Positions 35,978 to 45,083 are shown, counted from the first letter of the stretch. The stretch is DNA of 64,000 bases from an uncultured Flavobacteriales bacterium (GCA_943788405.1 CALSQD010000002.1:298850-362849), one strand, 5' to 3'. Notes: generated from the letters alone by a model not told the origin. Program-made: numbers and translations.

Positions 35978-36097
35978 TTAGGAAAGAATATATTTAATAA
36001 TAAAATAGAGTATTGTTAAATCAAGAAATAAAAGTAATCCGAATAAAGCAGGGTTGTTATCATATAATTCTTTTAGCATTTTCCAAACTTCATTCAT
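35978..36097 (-). CDS. 39-residue single-pass membrane protein
   Basis: The short frame starts ATG at 36097 and ends TAA right before the Sua5-family start. It encodes MNEVWKMLKELYDNN, then a strongly hydrophobic segment (ALFGLLLFLDLTILYFIIKY). It has no family I recognise. It fills the exact gap between the DUF899-like gene and the Sua5-family gene with three-base and zero-base spacing, which favours a real gene. It could anchor or regulate a partner. Confidence 0.55.
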   Translation of the reverse strand: MNEVWKMLKELYDNNPALFGLLLFLDLTILYFIIKYILS

Positions 36098-36100
36098 TGT

Positions 36101-36685
36101 TTAATAATTTATTTTTGGTTCCCACTTATTTATTCCTTTTGGTAATATGCTTACAAAATCCCACATATTACAGTAGTTCTCTCCTGGGCCGAAATAAGAG
36201 CGGTGGTGTATAAAGATGTTGTTCTCTTTTTTAATAAAAGATGCAATTCCTGGCATAGGTCCTCCTTCATTATTAGTGTAGCCTAAATCTTCTGCAAAAG
36301 TATTTTTAGTTCTGCTATACATATTAAAGTTCCAGCTTCTATATTCCTTTATTTTATTTTGTATTTCAGGAGTTTCGTGTGATATAACTGCAAATGCAGC
36401 TCTATCTTTTAAGGGTGCACTTATCCCATTGTAATTGTCGGCCCAAAGGGTGCAGTATTTGCATTGTATTCCCATGTAAAATACAATAATAAGTTCTTCT
36501 TTTTCTTCAAATAAATCAGATAATAAAATAGTATTATTATTGGTGTCCAAGAATTTGTAATCTGAAATTCAAGTCCCTTTTTCTTTAGAAATCAATGTTG
36601 CTAGTTCCTCCTTTTTAGCAGCAATTTCATCTTCTATTTTCCTTATTTTAGGATTAGTTTCAGGATGTGAAATGATTAAAGGCAT
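36101..36685 (-). pseudogene. DUF899-like thioredoxin-fold protein with in-frame TGA
   Basis: Read from ATG at 36685, the frame MPLIISHPETNPKIRKIEDEI continues unbroken to 36101 except for one TGA at 36569-36571. Codon context (KEKGT, stop, ISDYKFLD) fits loss of a Trp codon (TGG to TGA). The remainder looks like a DUF899/AhpC-TSA-type protein with FYMGIQCKYCTLWADNYNG and VISHETPEIQNKIKEY, ending near KGINKWEPKINY. A downstream TTG at 36550 could restart translation of the C-terminal 149 residues. It is most simply a recent pseudogene. Confidence 0.7.
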
Positions 36686-36738
36686 AAACTTATTTTTCCG
36701 ATAAAATTACAAAATTATCTTTAAATAAGCAATGTGTG

Positions 36739-37967
36739 TTACATTCTAACTTTTTGAATGTATAGTAGGAATCGTTTTAGCCATGAACCTTTGCTGCCTT
36801 TTTGCTTCCTTTTCTGAAGCTATCAAACCACATTTTGGTATAAATACTAGTGAAAATAGCGCAATTAACATGCCCAAACTTTTTAGTAGCTCTTCTTAGT
36901 TTTATTGTTTTACTTCCATTTTTTTTCATTTGCTTAAATGCTATTTTAGCATTTTCATGCAGTACAATTTTATCGGAATTACAATAGCATAGTTGAGAAG
37001 GAACAGTAGGAATCTAATCTAATAAATCATTTTCCTTTAAGGCTGTATTGAATTGATAATTAGGATTTGTTTGATATTCTTTTAATACATCAGGGTGTAC
37101 TACATCAGCAGGAATTTCAGGTAAAAAAGCATTTATTTCTTGCAGATTTAGCTATCCATTATAAAGATGTAGAATTAAACTGTCGTAAGGTGCTCGAAAC
37201 AATTTTTCTGGTTCAGTAATTTTATAAACTTCATTTATTCCCATTAAAAGATAAGGGAGGTAAAGGTTCAGGTAAGGTTTCATAATTACAGTTGCTTGTA
37301 TTCCTGACATATCGTAAGCGCCTGACATAGGGGAGGATGCAGTAATTTTGAATTGATAGCTATACTCAGTTTCTAATTTTTTCTGTGTTGCTAGGCAGAC
37401 ATGTTCGTTCTCCTTGTGAATATCCGGTTAAGAATAATTGCTCGTTAGTACTAATTGAGATTTTGGTATTCAATTCTTGTATCGCTAAAAGCATATCTAA
37501 ACAAGCGGTTGCCTCACTTTCAGAGTTTTGATATAAATGAAATTTATCTCCTTTTCCAAGTCCTATATAATCGGGCATAATCACCAAATACCCATCAGAA
37601 GCAAAACCGGCACTTATTGCATTTTCACCACTTAACTTTAAATTAGTTTTTTGTAAAGTTTTGGTACCATGATGATAAATCATTTGAGGTAGTGTTTTTT
37701 CTGTAAAATTGTCTGGAATAAAACAAAGTCCTGAAGCTTTTATTTTGCTGCCATCATGCCAAGAAGTTGTGTAGATGATTTCATAGAGTCTAAAGCTATT
37801 GCTAATAGGTACTATCCATTCGTTTATTTTATTTTATTTTCTTTCCATTTTTGATCTAGTTCATTTTGAGTGTAATAATGAATAAGAGTGTGGGAAATTA
37901 GCTCTTGTGAATGTAAATTCAAAGAGAATAAAACACCTAAAAATAGGAGAGAAAACCGGATTAGCAT
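36739..37967 (-). pseudogene. Secreted alpha/beta hydrolase-like gene with several disruptions
   Basis: From ATG at 37967, a signal-peptide-like start (MLIRFSLLFLGVLFSLNLHS) leads into a frame that breaks near 37830 in an A-rich run. It resumes as a lipase-like alpha/beta hydrolase (IYHHGTKTLQ, PDYIGLGKGDKFHLY, SATACLDMLLAIQEL-type region, nucleophile GYSQG near 37420). Then it shifts again, carries in-frame stops near 37155 and 37013, and ends at a TAA at 36739. All pieces keep family-like sequence, so decay looks recent. The serine elbow GYSQG is preserved but the following helix is out of frame. Confidence 0.75.
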
Positions 37968-38035
37968 AACAAGAAGAATTAAAATATTTTAAAGGATACG
38001 AATGTAATAATAATTTATTATGCACGCATAGTATT

Positions 38036-39448
38036 TTACTTTAATTCTAAAACAACTATATTTTCTACATGATGAGTTTGTGGAAACATATCCACAGGCT
38101 GAATATGGCTTACTTTATAAAGTTCATCCATTAAGGCTAAATCACGAGCTTGGGTAGCTGAATTACAACTTACATACACAATTCGTTTTGCTCCAATTTT
38201 CAGGATTTGTTCAATCACATTTTTGTGCATTCCATCTCTTGGGGGGTCGGTAATAATTACATCAGGAGTTCCATTTTTTGCAATAAACTCATCTGTAAAA
38301 ATCTCTTTCATATCTCCAGTGTAGAAGGTGCAGTTATCAATCTTGTTGCGTTCTGCATTTTCGTAAGCAGCTTTTATTCCTTCTTCTACAGAGTCAATTC
38401 CAACTACCTTTTTTGCGGATGTAGCAACATATTGTGCAATGGTTCCAGTTCCTGTATAAAGGTCGTACACCAAATCATTTTCTGTAATTTGGGCCAATTC
38501 TTTTGTTTTTCGGTACAATACTTTTGCTTGTTCACTATTGGTTTGGAAAAAGGATTTTGCTCCAATTTTAAAATAGAGTCCATCCATTTCTTCCATAATA
38601 TGGTCTTTTCCGTTATAGCAAATTACCTCTTGGTCGTACATGGTGTTGTTTGCTTTTTGGTTGATGATGTACAATAAAGAAGTAATCTCAGGGAAAGAAG
38701 TTTTGATATGTTCCATCAGTAAATTGATGTTCTTTTCATCTTTTTCGTAAAACTGAACCAGTACCATCAAATCATTGGTGGAAGAAGTTCGGACCATTAG
38801 GTTTCTTAATAATCCTTCTTGATTTCTGATGTCAAAATAAGTTAGTCCGTTTTCATCAGCAAATTGTTTTACCGATAAACGAATAGCGTTTGAAGGCTCT
38901 TTTTGTAAGTGGCAATTGTTTAGGTTGATGACTTTATCAAACATACCCGGAACATGAAATCCAAGAGCGTCTTTATCTGGAATATCAACTTCCGATTGTA
39001 CTTCCTCTGTAGTTAGCCATCTTTTGTTGGAGAAGGTGAACTCCATTTTATTTCTGTAAAAATATTCGTTTTCACTCCCTAAAATTTCTTCATGTTTTGG
39101 TAGTTCAATCCCTCCAATTCTTTTTAGGTTGTTGAGTACTTCATTTTGTTTAAAATCTAATTGGGATTCATATTTCATGTTTTGCCATTTGCAGCCACCA
39201 CAAGTTCCGAAATGTTCACATTTAGGTTCAGTTCTCCTATCAGAATAAGTATGGATTTTCTCAATACGAGCTTCCCAGAATTTCTTTCTTCTTTTAAAAA
39301 CTACAATATCACAAATATCACCAGGCACACCACCTTGTACAAATATGGCTCTACCATCATGTTTGGATACCGATTTTCCTTTGCTGGCTGTATCAATTAT
39401 TTCAATATTTTCTATTAAAAGTGGCTCTCTTCTTTTTTGTCTTCCCAT
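38036..39448 (-). CDS. rlmD: 23S rRNA (uracil-5-)-methyltransferase RlmD
   Basis: The 470-residue enzyme has an N-terminal TRAM domain and an iron-sulfur cysteine cluster (CEHFGTCGGCKWQNM). A C-terminal SAM-dependent domain carries LYTGTGTIAQYVA, TDPPRDGMH and the catalytic cysteine in YVSCNSATQARDL. RlmD methylates 23S rRNA at U1939 in E. coli numbering; assignment among RlmC/RlmD/TrmA-like paralogues is by family length and TRAM. It diverges from rocD. Confidence 0.88.
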   Translation of the reverse strand: MGRQKRREPLLIENIEIIDTASKGKSVSKHDGRAIFVQGGVPGDICDIVVFKRRKKFWEARIEKIHTYSDRRTEPKCEHFGTCGGCKWQNMKYESQLDFKQNEVLNNLKRIGGIELPKHEEILGSENEYFYRNKMEFTFSNKRWLTTEEVQSEVDIPDKDALGFHVPGMFDKVINLNNCHLQKEPSNAIRLSVKQFADENGLTYFDIRNQEGLLRNLMVRTSSTNDLMVLVQFYEKDEKNINLLMEHIKTSFPEITSLLYIINQKANNTMYDQEVICYNGKDHIMEEMDGLYFKIGAKSFFQTNSEQAKVLYRKTKELAQITENDLVYDLYTGTGTIAQYVATSAKKVVGIDSVEEGIKAAYENAERNKIDNCTFYTGDMKEIFTDEFIAKNGTPDVIITDPPRDGMHKNVIEQILKIGAKRIVYVSCNSATQARDLALMDELYKVSHIQPVDMFPQTHHVENIVVLELK

Positions 39449-39482
39449 TGGGCAAAAATATAGTTTTACTAATTAATTCTAC

Positions 39483-39490
39483 TATATTTG
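39483..39490 (+). promoter_or_regulatory. -7 box upstream of rocD
   Basis: TATATTTG matches TAnnTTTG and ends 21 bases before the rocD ATG. No convincing TTTG is seen at -33. Confidence 0.5.
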
Positions 39491-39511
39491 CCATCTCTAA
39501 AATTTAAGAAA

Positions 39512-40723
39512 ATGAAAACATCAGCAGATCACATTGCATTAGAAGATAAGTATGGAGCACACAACTATCACCCATTACCAGTAGTTTTATCTAAAGGAGA
39601 GGGAGTATTTGTGTGGGATGTAGAAGGAAAAAAATACTATGATTTTTTATCTTCTTACTCTGCAGTAAATCAAGGGCATTGTCATCCTAAAATTGTGAAT
39701 GCGCTTAAACAACAAGCTGATGTTTTAACCTTAACTTCTCGTGCCTTTTATAATGATACTTTAGGAGAGTATGAAAAATATATTACTGACTATTTTGGTT
39801 TTGATAAAGTATTGCCAATGAATACTGGTGCTGAGGCAGTAGAAACAGCACTTAAGTTATGTAGAAAATGGGCTTATCAAAAGAAAGGATTAACTCCTGA
39901 TTCTGCAAAAATTATTGTTTGTGATGGGAACTTCCATGGGCGTACAACTACTATTATTTCTTTTAGTAATGACCCTGATGCAAGAAAAGAATTCGGACCA
40001 TATACTCCAGGGTTTATCAATATTCCTTATAACGATTTGGATGCACTTAAAGAAGCTTTAAAAGACCCAAATATTGCAGGATTTATGGCAGAGCCAATAC
40101 AAGGAGAAGCGGGTGTTTTTGTTCCAGATGAAGGGTATTTGAAAGGTGTGCAATCCTTGTGTAAGGAGGCAGGAGTTTTATTTATTGCTGATGAAGTACA
40201 AACAGGAATTGCTCGTACGGGTCAGTTATTAGCGGTAGATCATGAAGATGTAAAGCCGGATGTTTTAATTTTAGGTAAAGCAATTTCAGGTGGAGTATTT
40301 CCAGTTTCTGCAGTATTAGCGGATGATGAGGTGATGATGTGTATTAAGCCTGGTGAGCATGGTTCTACTTTTGGAGGAAATCCTTTGGCAAACAAAGTTG
40401 CAATTGCAGCTTTAGAGGTGGTAAAAGAGGAAAAATTAGCTGAAAATGCTGAGCGTTTAGGAAAAATATTGAGAGATGAATTAGCTAATTTTGATAACGA
40501 TATGATTACTTTGGTAAGAGGTAAAGGATTGCTAAATGCCATTGTAATAAAACCTAAAAACGGAAAAGAAGCCTGGGATGTTTGTTTAAAGTTAAGAGAT
40601 AACGGATTATTAGCTAAACCAACTCATGGAGATATCATTCGTTTTGCACCTCCTTTAGTAATTACTGAAGAGCAATTAATGGACTGTATTGCTATTATTA
40701 AAAAGACGATACTTTCTTTTTAA
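39512..40723 (+). CDS. rocD: Ornithine--oxo-acid transaminase
   Basis: This class III aminotransferase begins [19 protein letters not shown], typical of ornithine aminotransferases, with [49 protein letters not shown] and the PLP lysine in [11 protein letters not shown]. It converts ornithine plus 2-oxoglutarate to glutamate semialdehyde and glutamate. An upstream TTG at 39488 lies inside the -7 box, so the ATG at 39512 is the start. Confidence 0.93.
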   Translation: MKTSADHIALEDKYGAHNYHPLPVVLSKGEGVFVWDVEGKKYYDFLSSYSAVNQGHCHPKIVNALKQQADVLTLTSRAFYNDTLGEYEKYITDYFGFDKVLPMNTGAEAVETALKLCRKWAYQKKGLTPDSAKIIVCDGNFHGRTTTIISFSNDPDARKEFGPYTPGFINIPYNDLDALKEALKDPNIAGFMAEPIQGEAGVFVPDEGYLKGVQSLCKEAGVLFIADEVQTGIARTGQLLAVDHEDVKPDVLILGKAISGGVFPVSAVLADDEVMMCIKPGEHGSTFGGNPLANKVAIAALEVVKEEKLAENAERLGKILRDELANFDNDMITLVRGKGLLNAIVIKPKNGKEAWDVCLKLRDNGLLAKPTHGDIIRFAPPLVITEEQLMDCIAIIKKTILSF

Positions 40724-40763
40724 ATTTGAAGTGAAACTTCAGAGTTTCTACAGATTTCAAACT

Positions 40764-40771
40764 TATTTTTG
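40764..40771 (+). promoter_or_regulatory. Possible -7 box of the haem-uptake operon
   Basis: TATTTTTG fits TAnnTTTG and ends 14 bases before the GTG start of the TonB receptor. A TTTG at -33 is not clear. No iron-box-like palindrome was recognised. Confidence 0.4.
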
Positions 40772-40785
40772 CATAAATTTTTGAA

Positions 40786-42849
40786 GTGAAAAACTTTGTA
40801 ATTATATTTTATATGCTTTCTTCTTATTTTTCTTTTTCTCAGAATCAAAAGGGTACTATTGTGTTTGATAGAGATTTACAAGAAGTAACTATCTCTGCTA
40901 CAAAAACATCTAAATTAATAGATGATTTACCTATTCCCGTTACAATAATCACCGAAAAAGAAATTCAAGAATTTAGTGCAAGTAAATTATATGATGTAAT
41001 TACTAAGCAAACAGGCATTGTAAGTGTTACTACAAAAACAGGAACTGAAGGATTGCAGCTGCAAGGTTTAGATGCCTCATATACTACTATCCTTATTGAT
41101 GGTTTTCCAGTTATAGGAAGGTCATTTGGAACTTTAGATTTAAATAGAATTTCTGTAGGAGATATTGAAAGAATTGAAGTTATTAAAGGACCGTCTTCAA
41201 GCTTATATGGTTCCAATGCTTTAGGAGGAGTTATTAATCTTATCAGTAAAAAGCAGATTGAAGATGGGCCTATAATCAGTACTTCATTAAAACATGCCAC
41301 TTATAATACAACCAGTTCCAGTTTAGTTTATAAATACAAAGAAGGAACTTTTCATATTTCAAATTCTTTTGATTATTACAAAACAGATGGTTATGATTTA
41401 ATAGATACAGATTTACTTAGCACTGTTAATCCTTATTCAAATTACACCTTTCGCTCTAATTTAAAATACGCATTATCTGATAAACTTTTGTTAAATACAA
41501 ATGGGCATTATTACAAGCAAGAACAAATAAATATTGCTGCTGATTCAAGTTCTTTATTAAAAGGAGAAAGCAATATTAAGGAATGGAGTCTTGGTACTTC
41601 TGCAAAATACTTGATGAATGCTAACTTTTTTCAACAGCTAGAGATTTATAAAACTAATTATAGAGCTGATGAGTTTCTAAATACTGAGGATGGAGTGTTA
41701 TATGAAAATAATTATTTTGACCATACATTATTGCAATCTGAGATGAAATCATCTTTCACTTACAAAGGATTAAATAGCATATTAGGATTTGGTATAACAA
41801 AAGAAGTATTATCCAGAAGAGATTTTTTAAATAACCCAGAACAAGATTTAAAGTTTATTTATGGGCAATTGGATGCAACTGCTTTTAATAAAGTGAATAT
41901 TATATTAGGCAGTAGATATGATAATTACACTAATTATACTCCAGTTGTTTCTAATAAATTAGCTTTAGGATTTTCTCTTACAAATAAGATTCAGATCAAT
42001 GGTTCAGTGGGTACAGGTTTTAAGACTCCTGATTTTAGACAAAAGTATTTTGATTTTACTAACTCCACTATCGGCTATATAGTACTTGGTAGAGATGTCG
42101 CTATTGATAGACTAGATGCTATGCAGAATGTACAGGAGGTAGTTCCATTTTCAGAATTAAGTTCTCCTTTAAAATCAGAAACTTCACTAAATATCAACAT
42201 TGGACTAAAGTATAATCCAGTAAATAATCTTTCTTTTGATGTCAACTTATTTAATAATAAGGTGAATGATTTGATTGAATGGAAATTAGTTGCTAAAGAT
42301 GAAAACAATACAAATATTTACAGTTATTTTAATGTAAATCAGTTTGAAACCAAAGGGTTAGAATTTAACTCAACTTATACAAAAGCTAATAATTGGGAAA
42401 TTAAATTTGGCTACCAATTGCTTTATGCATACGATTCACAAGTACTAAAAGGGATTGGACAAGATACCACATATTATGCTAGAGATCCAGAAACCCTTGC
42501 AAGTATCAAGCTTAATAAAGAAGACTACTTTGGACTGTTTAATAGATCCAGGCATATGGGGGATATTAAATTTAATTATCATCTTAATGATAAAACTGAG
42601 ATGAATACTATGCTTACATACAGAAGTAAATATGCGATTTCTGATTCTAATGGAAATGGTATTTTAGATACATATGATAAATTTATAGATGGCTATACTT
42701 TATGTGATATAGGTATTACTCATCAAATAAGCTTGCTCAAAACTTGTCAAATAGGAGTTAAGAATATTTTTGGATTTACTAACCCTGAGTTTATAAGTAA
42801 CATCACAGGAAGACTATATTATATGAGCTTTAAAATCAATTTTAAATAA
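40786..42849 (+). CDS. TonB-dependent outer-membrane receptor, HmuR-like
   Basis: The 687-residue receptor has a signal peptide (YMLSSYFSFSQ), a plug domain (EVTISATKTSKLIDDLPIPV, ERIEVIKGPSSSLYGSNALGGVINLI) and a 22-strand barrel ending in a terminal aromatic (MSFKINFK). GTGFKTPDFRQKYFDF matches the region of haem receptors. There is no CarboxypepD domain. The HmuY-like gene 600 bases downstream supports haem uptake as in the Porphyromonas hmuYR pair. The start is GTG. Confidence 0.82.
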   Translation: MKNFVIIFYMLSSYFSFSQNQKGTIVFDRDLQEVTISATKTSKLIDDLPIPVTIITEKEIQEFSASKLYDVITKQTGIVSVTTKTGTEGLQLQGLDASYTTILIDGFPVIGRSFGTLDLNRISVGDIERIEVIKGPSSSLYGSNALGGVINLISKKQIEDGPIISTSLKHATYNTTSSSLVYKYKEGTFHISNSFDYYKTDGYDLIDTDLLSTVNPYSNYTFRSNLKYALSDKLLLNTNGHYYKQEQINIAADSSSLLKGESNIKEWSLGTSAKYLMNANFFQQLEIYKTNYRADEFLNTEDGVLYENNYFDHTLLQSEMKSSFTYKGLNSILGFGITKEVLSRRDFLNNPEQDLKFIYGQLDATAFNKVNIILGSRYDNYTNYTPVVSNKLALGFSLTNKIQINGSVGTGFKTPDFRQKYFDFTNSTIGYIVLGRDVAIDRLDAMQNVQEVVPFSELSSPLKSETSLNINIGLKYNPVNNLSFDVNLFNNKVNDLIEWKLVAKDENNTNIYSYFNVNQFETKGLEFNSTYTKANNWEIKFGYQLLYAYDSQVLKGIGQDTTYYARDPETLASIKLNKEDYFGLFNRSRHMGDIKFNYHLNDKTEMNTMLTYRSKYAISDSNGNGILDTYDKFIDGYTLCDIGITHQISLLKTCQIGVKNIFGFTNPEFISNITGRLYYMSFKINFK

Positions 42850-42912
42850 ACACAATTAACAATAACAATAACAAAAACAAAAATGAAAACAAAAACAAAA
42901 ATGAAAACAAAA

Positions 42913-43440
42913 ATGAAAAAAAAATTAGTAGTATCAATTTGTGCATTAACATTGATATTTTCTGCATGTAAAAAAGATGCTGTAACACCAGAACGAGTTT
43001 TAGATTGTATGGAAGTTGAAAATGGAGTAGCAGTTGTTGACTCTTGTGGAGACTGTCAAGGGGCTTACATCTACAATATGCTAACTCATGATCCTGCTGA
43101 GATTGTAATGTTAGGCGGAGACACAACTGGTGCTAGTGCAACTTTAACTCCAGGACAAGTAATTATTTTACCTGAAGATGCTGGGAATCCTTATTGGAAT
43201 GCTGGTTGCACACAGGCTATAGTCTACGACTGTATGGGTGTTCAGAATGGTGTAGCAGTTGTTGACTCTTGTGGAGATTGTCAAGGGGCTTACATCTACA
43301 ATATGGTAACTCATGATCCATCTGAGATTGTAATGTTAGGCGGAGACACAACTGGTGCTAGCGCAACTTTAACTCCAGGACAAGTAATTATTTTACCTGA
43401 AGATGCTGGGAATCCTTATTGGAACTCTGGCTGCAAATAA
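42913..43440 (+). CDS. Lipoprotein built of two nearly identical 69-residue Cys-rich units
   Basis: From the ATG at 42913 the product has a lipoprotein signal (KKKLVVSICALTLIFSAC), a short linker and two tandem units. Each unit begins DCM, has VDSCGDCQGAYIYN and ends AGNPYWN(A/S)GC. The units differ at only a handful of positions. Each carries five cysteines. I recognise no named domain. Two earlier in-frame ATGs (42883, 42901) lie in an ACAAAA-rich run and would give a charged leader, so 42913 is preferred. It lies between the TonB receptor and the HmuY-like gene, so a role as an accessory haem-binding or surface protein is inferred. Confidence 0.72.
   Translation: MKKKLVVSICALTLIFSACKKDAVTPERVLDCMEVENGVAVVDSCGDCQGAYIYNMLTHDPAEIVMLGGDTTGASATLTPGQVIILPEDAGNPYWNAGCTQAIVYDCMGVQNGVAVVDSCGDCQGAYIYNMVTHDPSEIVMLGGDTTGASATLTPGQVIILPEDAGNPYWNSGCK
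43003..43209 (+). repeat. Tandem coding repeat, unit 1
   Basis: This 207-bp unit encodes 69 residues and is repeated at 43228-43434 with an 18-bp linker (period 225 bp). Synonymous differences are few, so the duplication is recent or kept uniform by recombination. Confidence 0.9.
43228..43434 (+). repeat. Tandem coding repeat, unit 2
   Basis: This is the second copy of the unit at 43003-43209, with long identical runs through the segments encoding CGDCQGAYIYN and GGDTTGASATLTPGQ. Confidence 0.9.
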
Positions 43441-43443
43441 AAT

Positions 43444-44070
43444 ATGATTCAAAAATTAAGCCTTCTATTATCTGTCCTTATTTTGTTTTTCACTTCTTGT
43501 GAGAAAAGTAGTAATAGTGATATTATTGTAAATGAGGATGTAATTACTTTTTTTGAGTTAAATGCAAGTCAATATATTGTTAATCCATCAGATTCAGTAT
43601 TAACTGGAAAATATGAGAAATTTAGTTTTTCAGAAGGAGATACCGTAAGTCATGATAATTGGGATGTAGCATTTAGAGGCACTACAATTATTGTTAATGG
43701 AGGAGATAGTTATAACATTAATCAGCCAGAAAGAATAGGTAATGCGGCAGTTTATATTGCTACTGGAGTTATGTTAGATATTAGAACGGTAGATTTATCT
43801 AAATTAGAACAGGACAACACATCAGGCCCAGCTATAGTTGATGATTTAGGGATATCAGGTGATGGTTGGGCTTCTTATGATATGAGTACTCATATAATAT
43901 CTCCTATTGCTGGTAGGATATTAGTTTTTAGAACACATGATGATAAATATGCAAAGATGGAAATAGTGTATTATTATGATAGTCCTAATCCTGACCCTTC
44001 AAATGGAGATTATGGAGGCTATTATACTTTTAATTATGTGTATCAATCAACAGGAGAAATTAATTTCTAA
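43444..44070 (+). CDS. HmuY-family haem-binding-like lipoprotein
   Basis: The 208-residue lipoprotein has the signal LILFFTSC and a HmuY-like domain with FSFSEGDTVSHDNWDVAFRG, TIIVNGG and a C-terminal YYTFNYVYQSTGEINF. HmuY of Porphyromonas gingivalis binds haem and passes it to the receptor HmuR; haem ligands here cannot be assigned by eye. It begins three bases after the duplicated lipoprotein gene and is the last gene of the operon, closed by a long terminator. Confidence 0.8.
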   Translation: MIQKLSLLLSVLILFFTSCEKSSNSDIIVNEDVITFFELNASQYIVNPSDSVLTGKYEKFSFSEGDTVSHDNWDVAFRGTTIIVNGGDSYNINQPERIGNAAVYIATGVMLDIRTVDLSKLEQDNTSGPAIVDDLGISGDGWASYDMSTHIISPIAGRILVFRTHDDKYAKMEIVYYYDSPNPDPSNGDYGGYYTFNYVYQSTGEINF

Positions 44071-44081
44071 AAAATGAAGTA

Positions 44082-44126
44082 ACAATTAAGGACTTGCTTA
44101 TTTTTGCAAGTCCTTAATTGTTTTAT
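44082..44126 (+). terminator. Long-stem terminator of the haem operon
   Basis: ACAATTAAGGACTTGC (44082-44097) pairs perfectly over 16 bp with its complement at 44106-44121, with an eight-base loop and a T-rich tail. It is the longest perfect stem noted in this region. Confidence 0.92.
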
Positions 44127-44138
44127 TAAAATATTCTA

Positions 44139-44333
44139 ATGTCAATCAAAAATTTATTTAAATCAAAGTTCCTAAGTAAATATACTCAGATTTATAAGCA
44201 GCATGGTTTTAAGGGGGTTATTAAAGAGGGTGGATGGAAAATAGTAATTTATTTCTTTTTATTTTACTTAATCAGAGATTCATTTCTGTACATAATTTTA
44301 CCCTATTTTTTCATGAAAGGAGTTTTCTCTTAA
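44139..44333 (+). CDS. Small membrane protein
   Basis: The 64-residue product has a basic, amphipathic first half (SIKNLFKSKFLSKYTQIYKQ, GFKGVIKEGGWK) and a hydrophobic second half (IVIYFFLFYLIRDSFLYIIL). No domain is recognised. It is a lone small gene between two terminator-bounded blocks with a short leader after the hmuY terminator. Confidence 0.55.
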   Translation: MSIKNLFKSKFLSKYTQIYKQHGFKGVIKEGGWKIVIYFFLFYLIRDSFLYIILPYFFMKGVFS

Positions 44334-44375
44334 CAGCTAAGTTTTGTTTTAATGCTATTTTAAAAAATAAATTAT

Positions 44376-44606
44376 ATGAAAGCTAAATTAGTTTGGAACT
44401 TTAGTGGAGAAGGAGCATTCAAAACTGCCCAACACCACCTTTTTCATTTAAAGGAATATTCCAGAAGAGAAAAAGTAGAGGTTGTAGAATTTGGTACAGA
44501 ACAACAGACTGAATCTACAGCAAGTGCTTTTATGATTGTATCAAAGGCTTTAGTAAACGACCTACGTAAAAGTTTAAAGCCACACCAAGGCTTTTTGGTG
44601 GAATGA
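44376..44606 (+). CDS. Small cytosolic protein of unknown function
   Basis: The 76-residue frame encodes MKAKLVWNFSGEGAFKTAQH, then a segment with HLKEYSRREKVEVVEFGTEQ and SKALVNDLRKSLKPHQGF. It lacks a signal peptide or membrane segment. A purine-rich stretch precedes the ATG. The family is unknown; coding looks likely from composition, and it is followed by a promoter for the next gene. Confidence 0.55.
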   Translation: MKAKLVWNFSGEGAFKTAQHHLFHLKEYSRREKVEVVEFGTEQQTESTASAFMIVSKALVNDLRKSLKPHQGFLVE

Positions 44607-44627
44607 TATAAAAGCCATTTTCTTTCG

Positions 44628-44635
44628 TATTTTTG
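44628..44635 (+). promoter_or_regulatory. -7 box directly before the sensor-operon start
   Basis: TATTTTTG ends only four bases before the ATG at 44640. If transcription starts at the usual distance, the mRNA begins at or next to the ATG, a leaderless transcript. Confidence 0.5.
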
Positions 44636-44639
44636 TACT

Positions 44640-45083
44640 ATGTATTCGGGTATCCTCATTCTTCATATTATAATTAGTGTTTTACTAATGATATTGTCGA
44701 TCTATGTTCTAGTGCGTTCTATTTTTGGGATAGTAGGTAAAGTATCTTTTTCTACTTTTCACGATATAAAACTGCCTATTATTGCCGTTATCTGTTTGTA
44801 TTTGGAACTTATTTTAGGTATTCTACTCTATGCTATCTATATTAATAAATTGGAAACATTAATCACTCAGGCGAATGCAACTACTTATTTCTCAGCTCGT
44901 TTTTGGGCGTTAGAACATGCAATACTTATGATGTTTGCTATTATATTTGGGCATTTGGGTTTAGTATATGCAAAAAATCTTTCGGATGATAATCAGAAAT
45001 TCAAAAAGAACCTCTTGTATTTTGGTTTGTCGGCTGTACTTATTTTTATTTCGATAACTATGAATATGTTCCGTAATGCTTAA
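44640..45083 (+). CDS. Four-helix membrane protein (cytochrome-b-like small family)
   Basis: The 147-residue protein has four membrane segments: residues 2-25, 48-70, 92-112 and 127-145. Histidines fall in the first (ILILHIIISVLLM) and third (FWALEHAILMMFAIIFGH) segments. The layout resembles a small Bacteroidota family sometimes annotated as cytochrome B. Haem binding is not proven. Its stop overlaps the response-regulator start by eight bases, so the two are co-transcribed. Confidence 0.6.
   Translation: MYSGILILHIIISVLLMILSIYVLVRSIFGIVGKVSFSTFHDIKLPIIAVICLYLELILGILLYAIYINKLETLITQANATTYFSARFWALEHAILMMFAIIFGHLGLVYAKNLSDDNQKFKKNLLYFGLSAVLIFISITMNMFRNA

Noticed and set aside
36569-36571. TGA read as selenocysteine in the DUF899-like gene
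   Set aside because: Context fits Trp, no SECIS-like hairpin stands after the codon, and no selenium genes are seen. A nonsense change is simpler.
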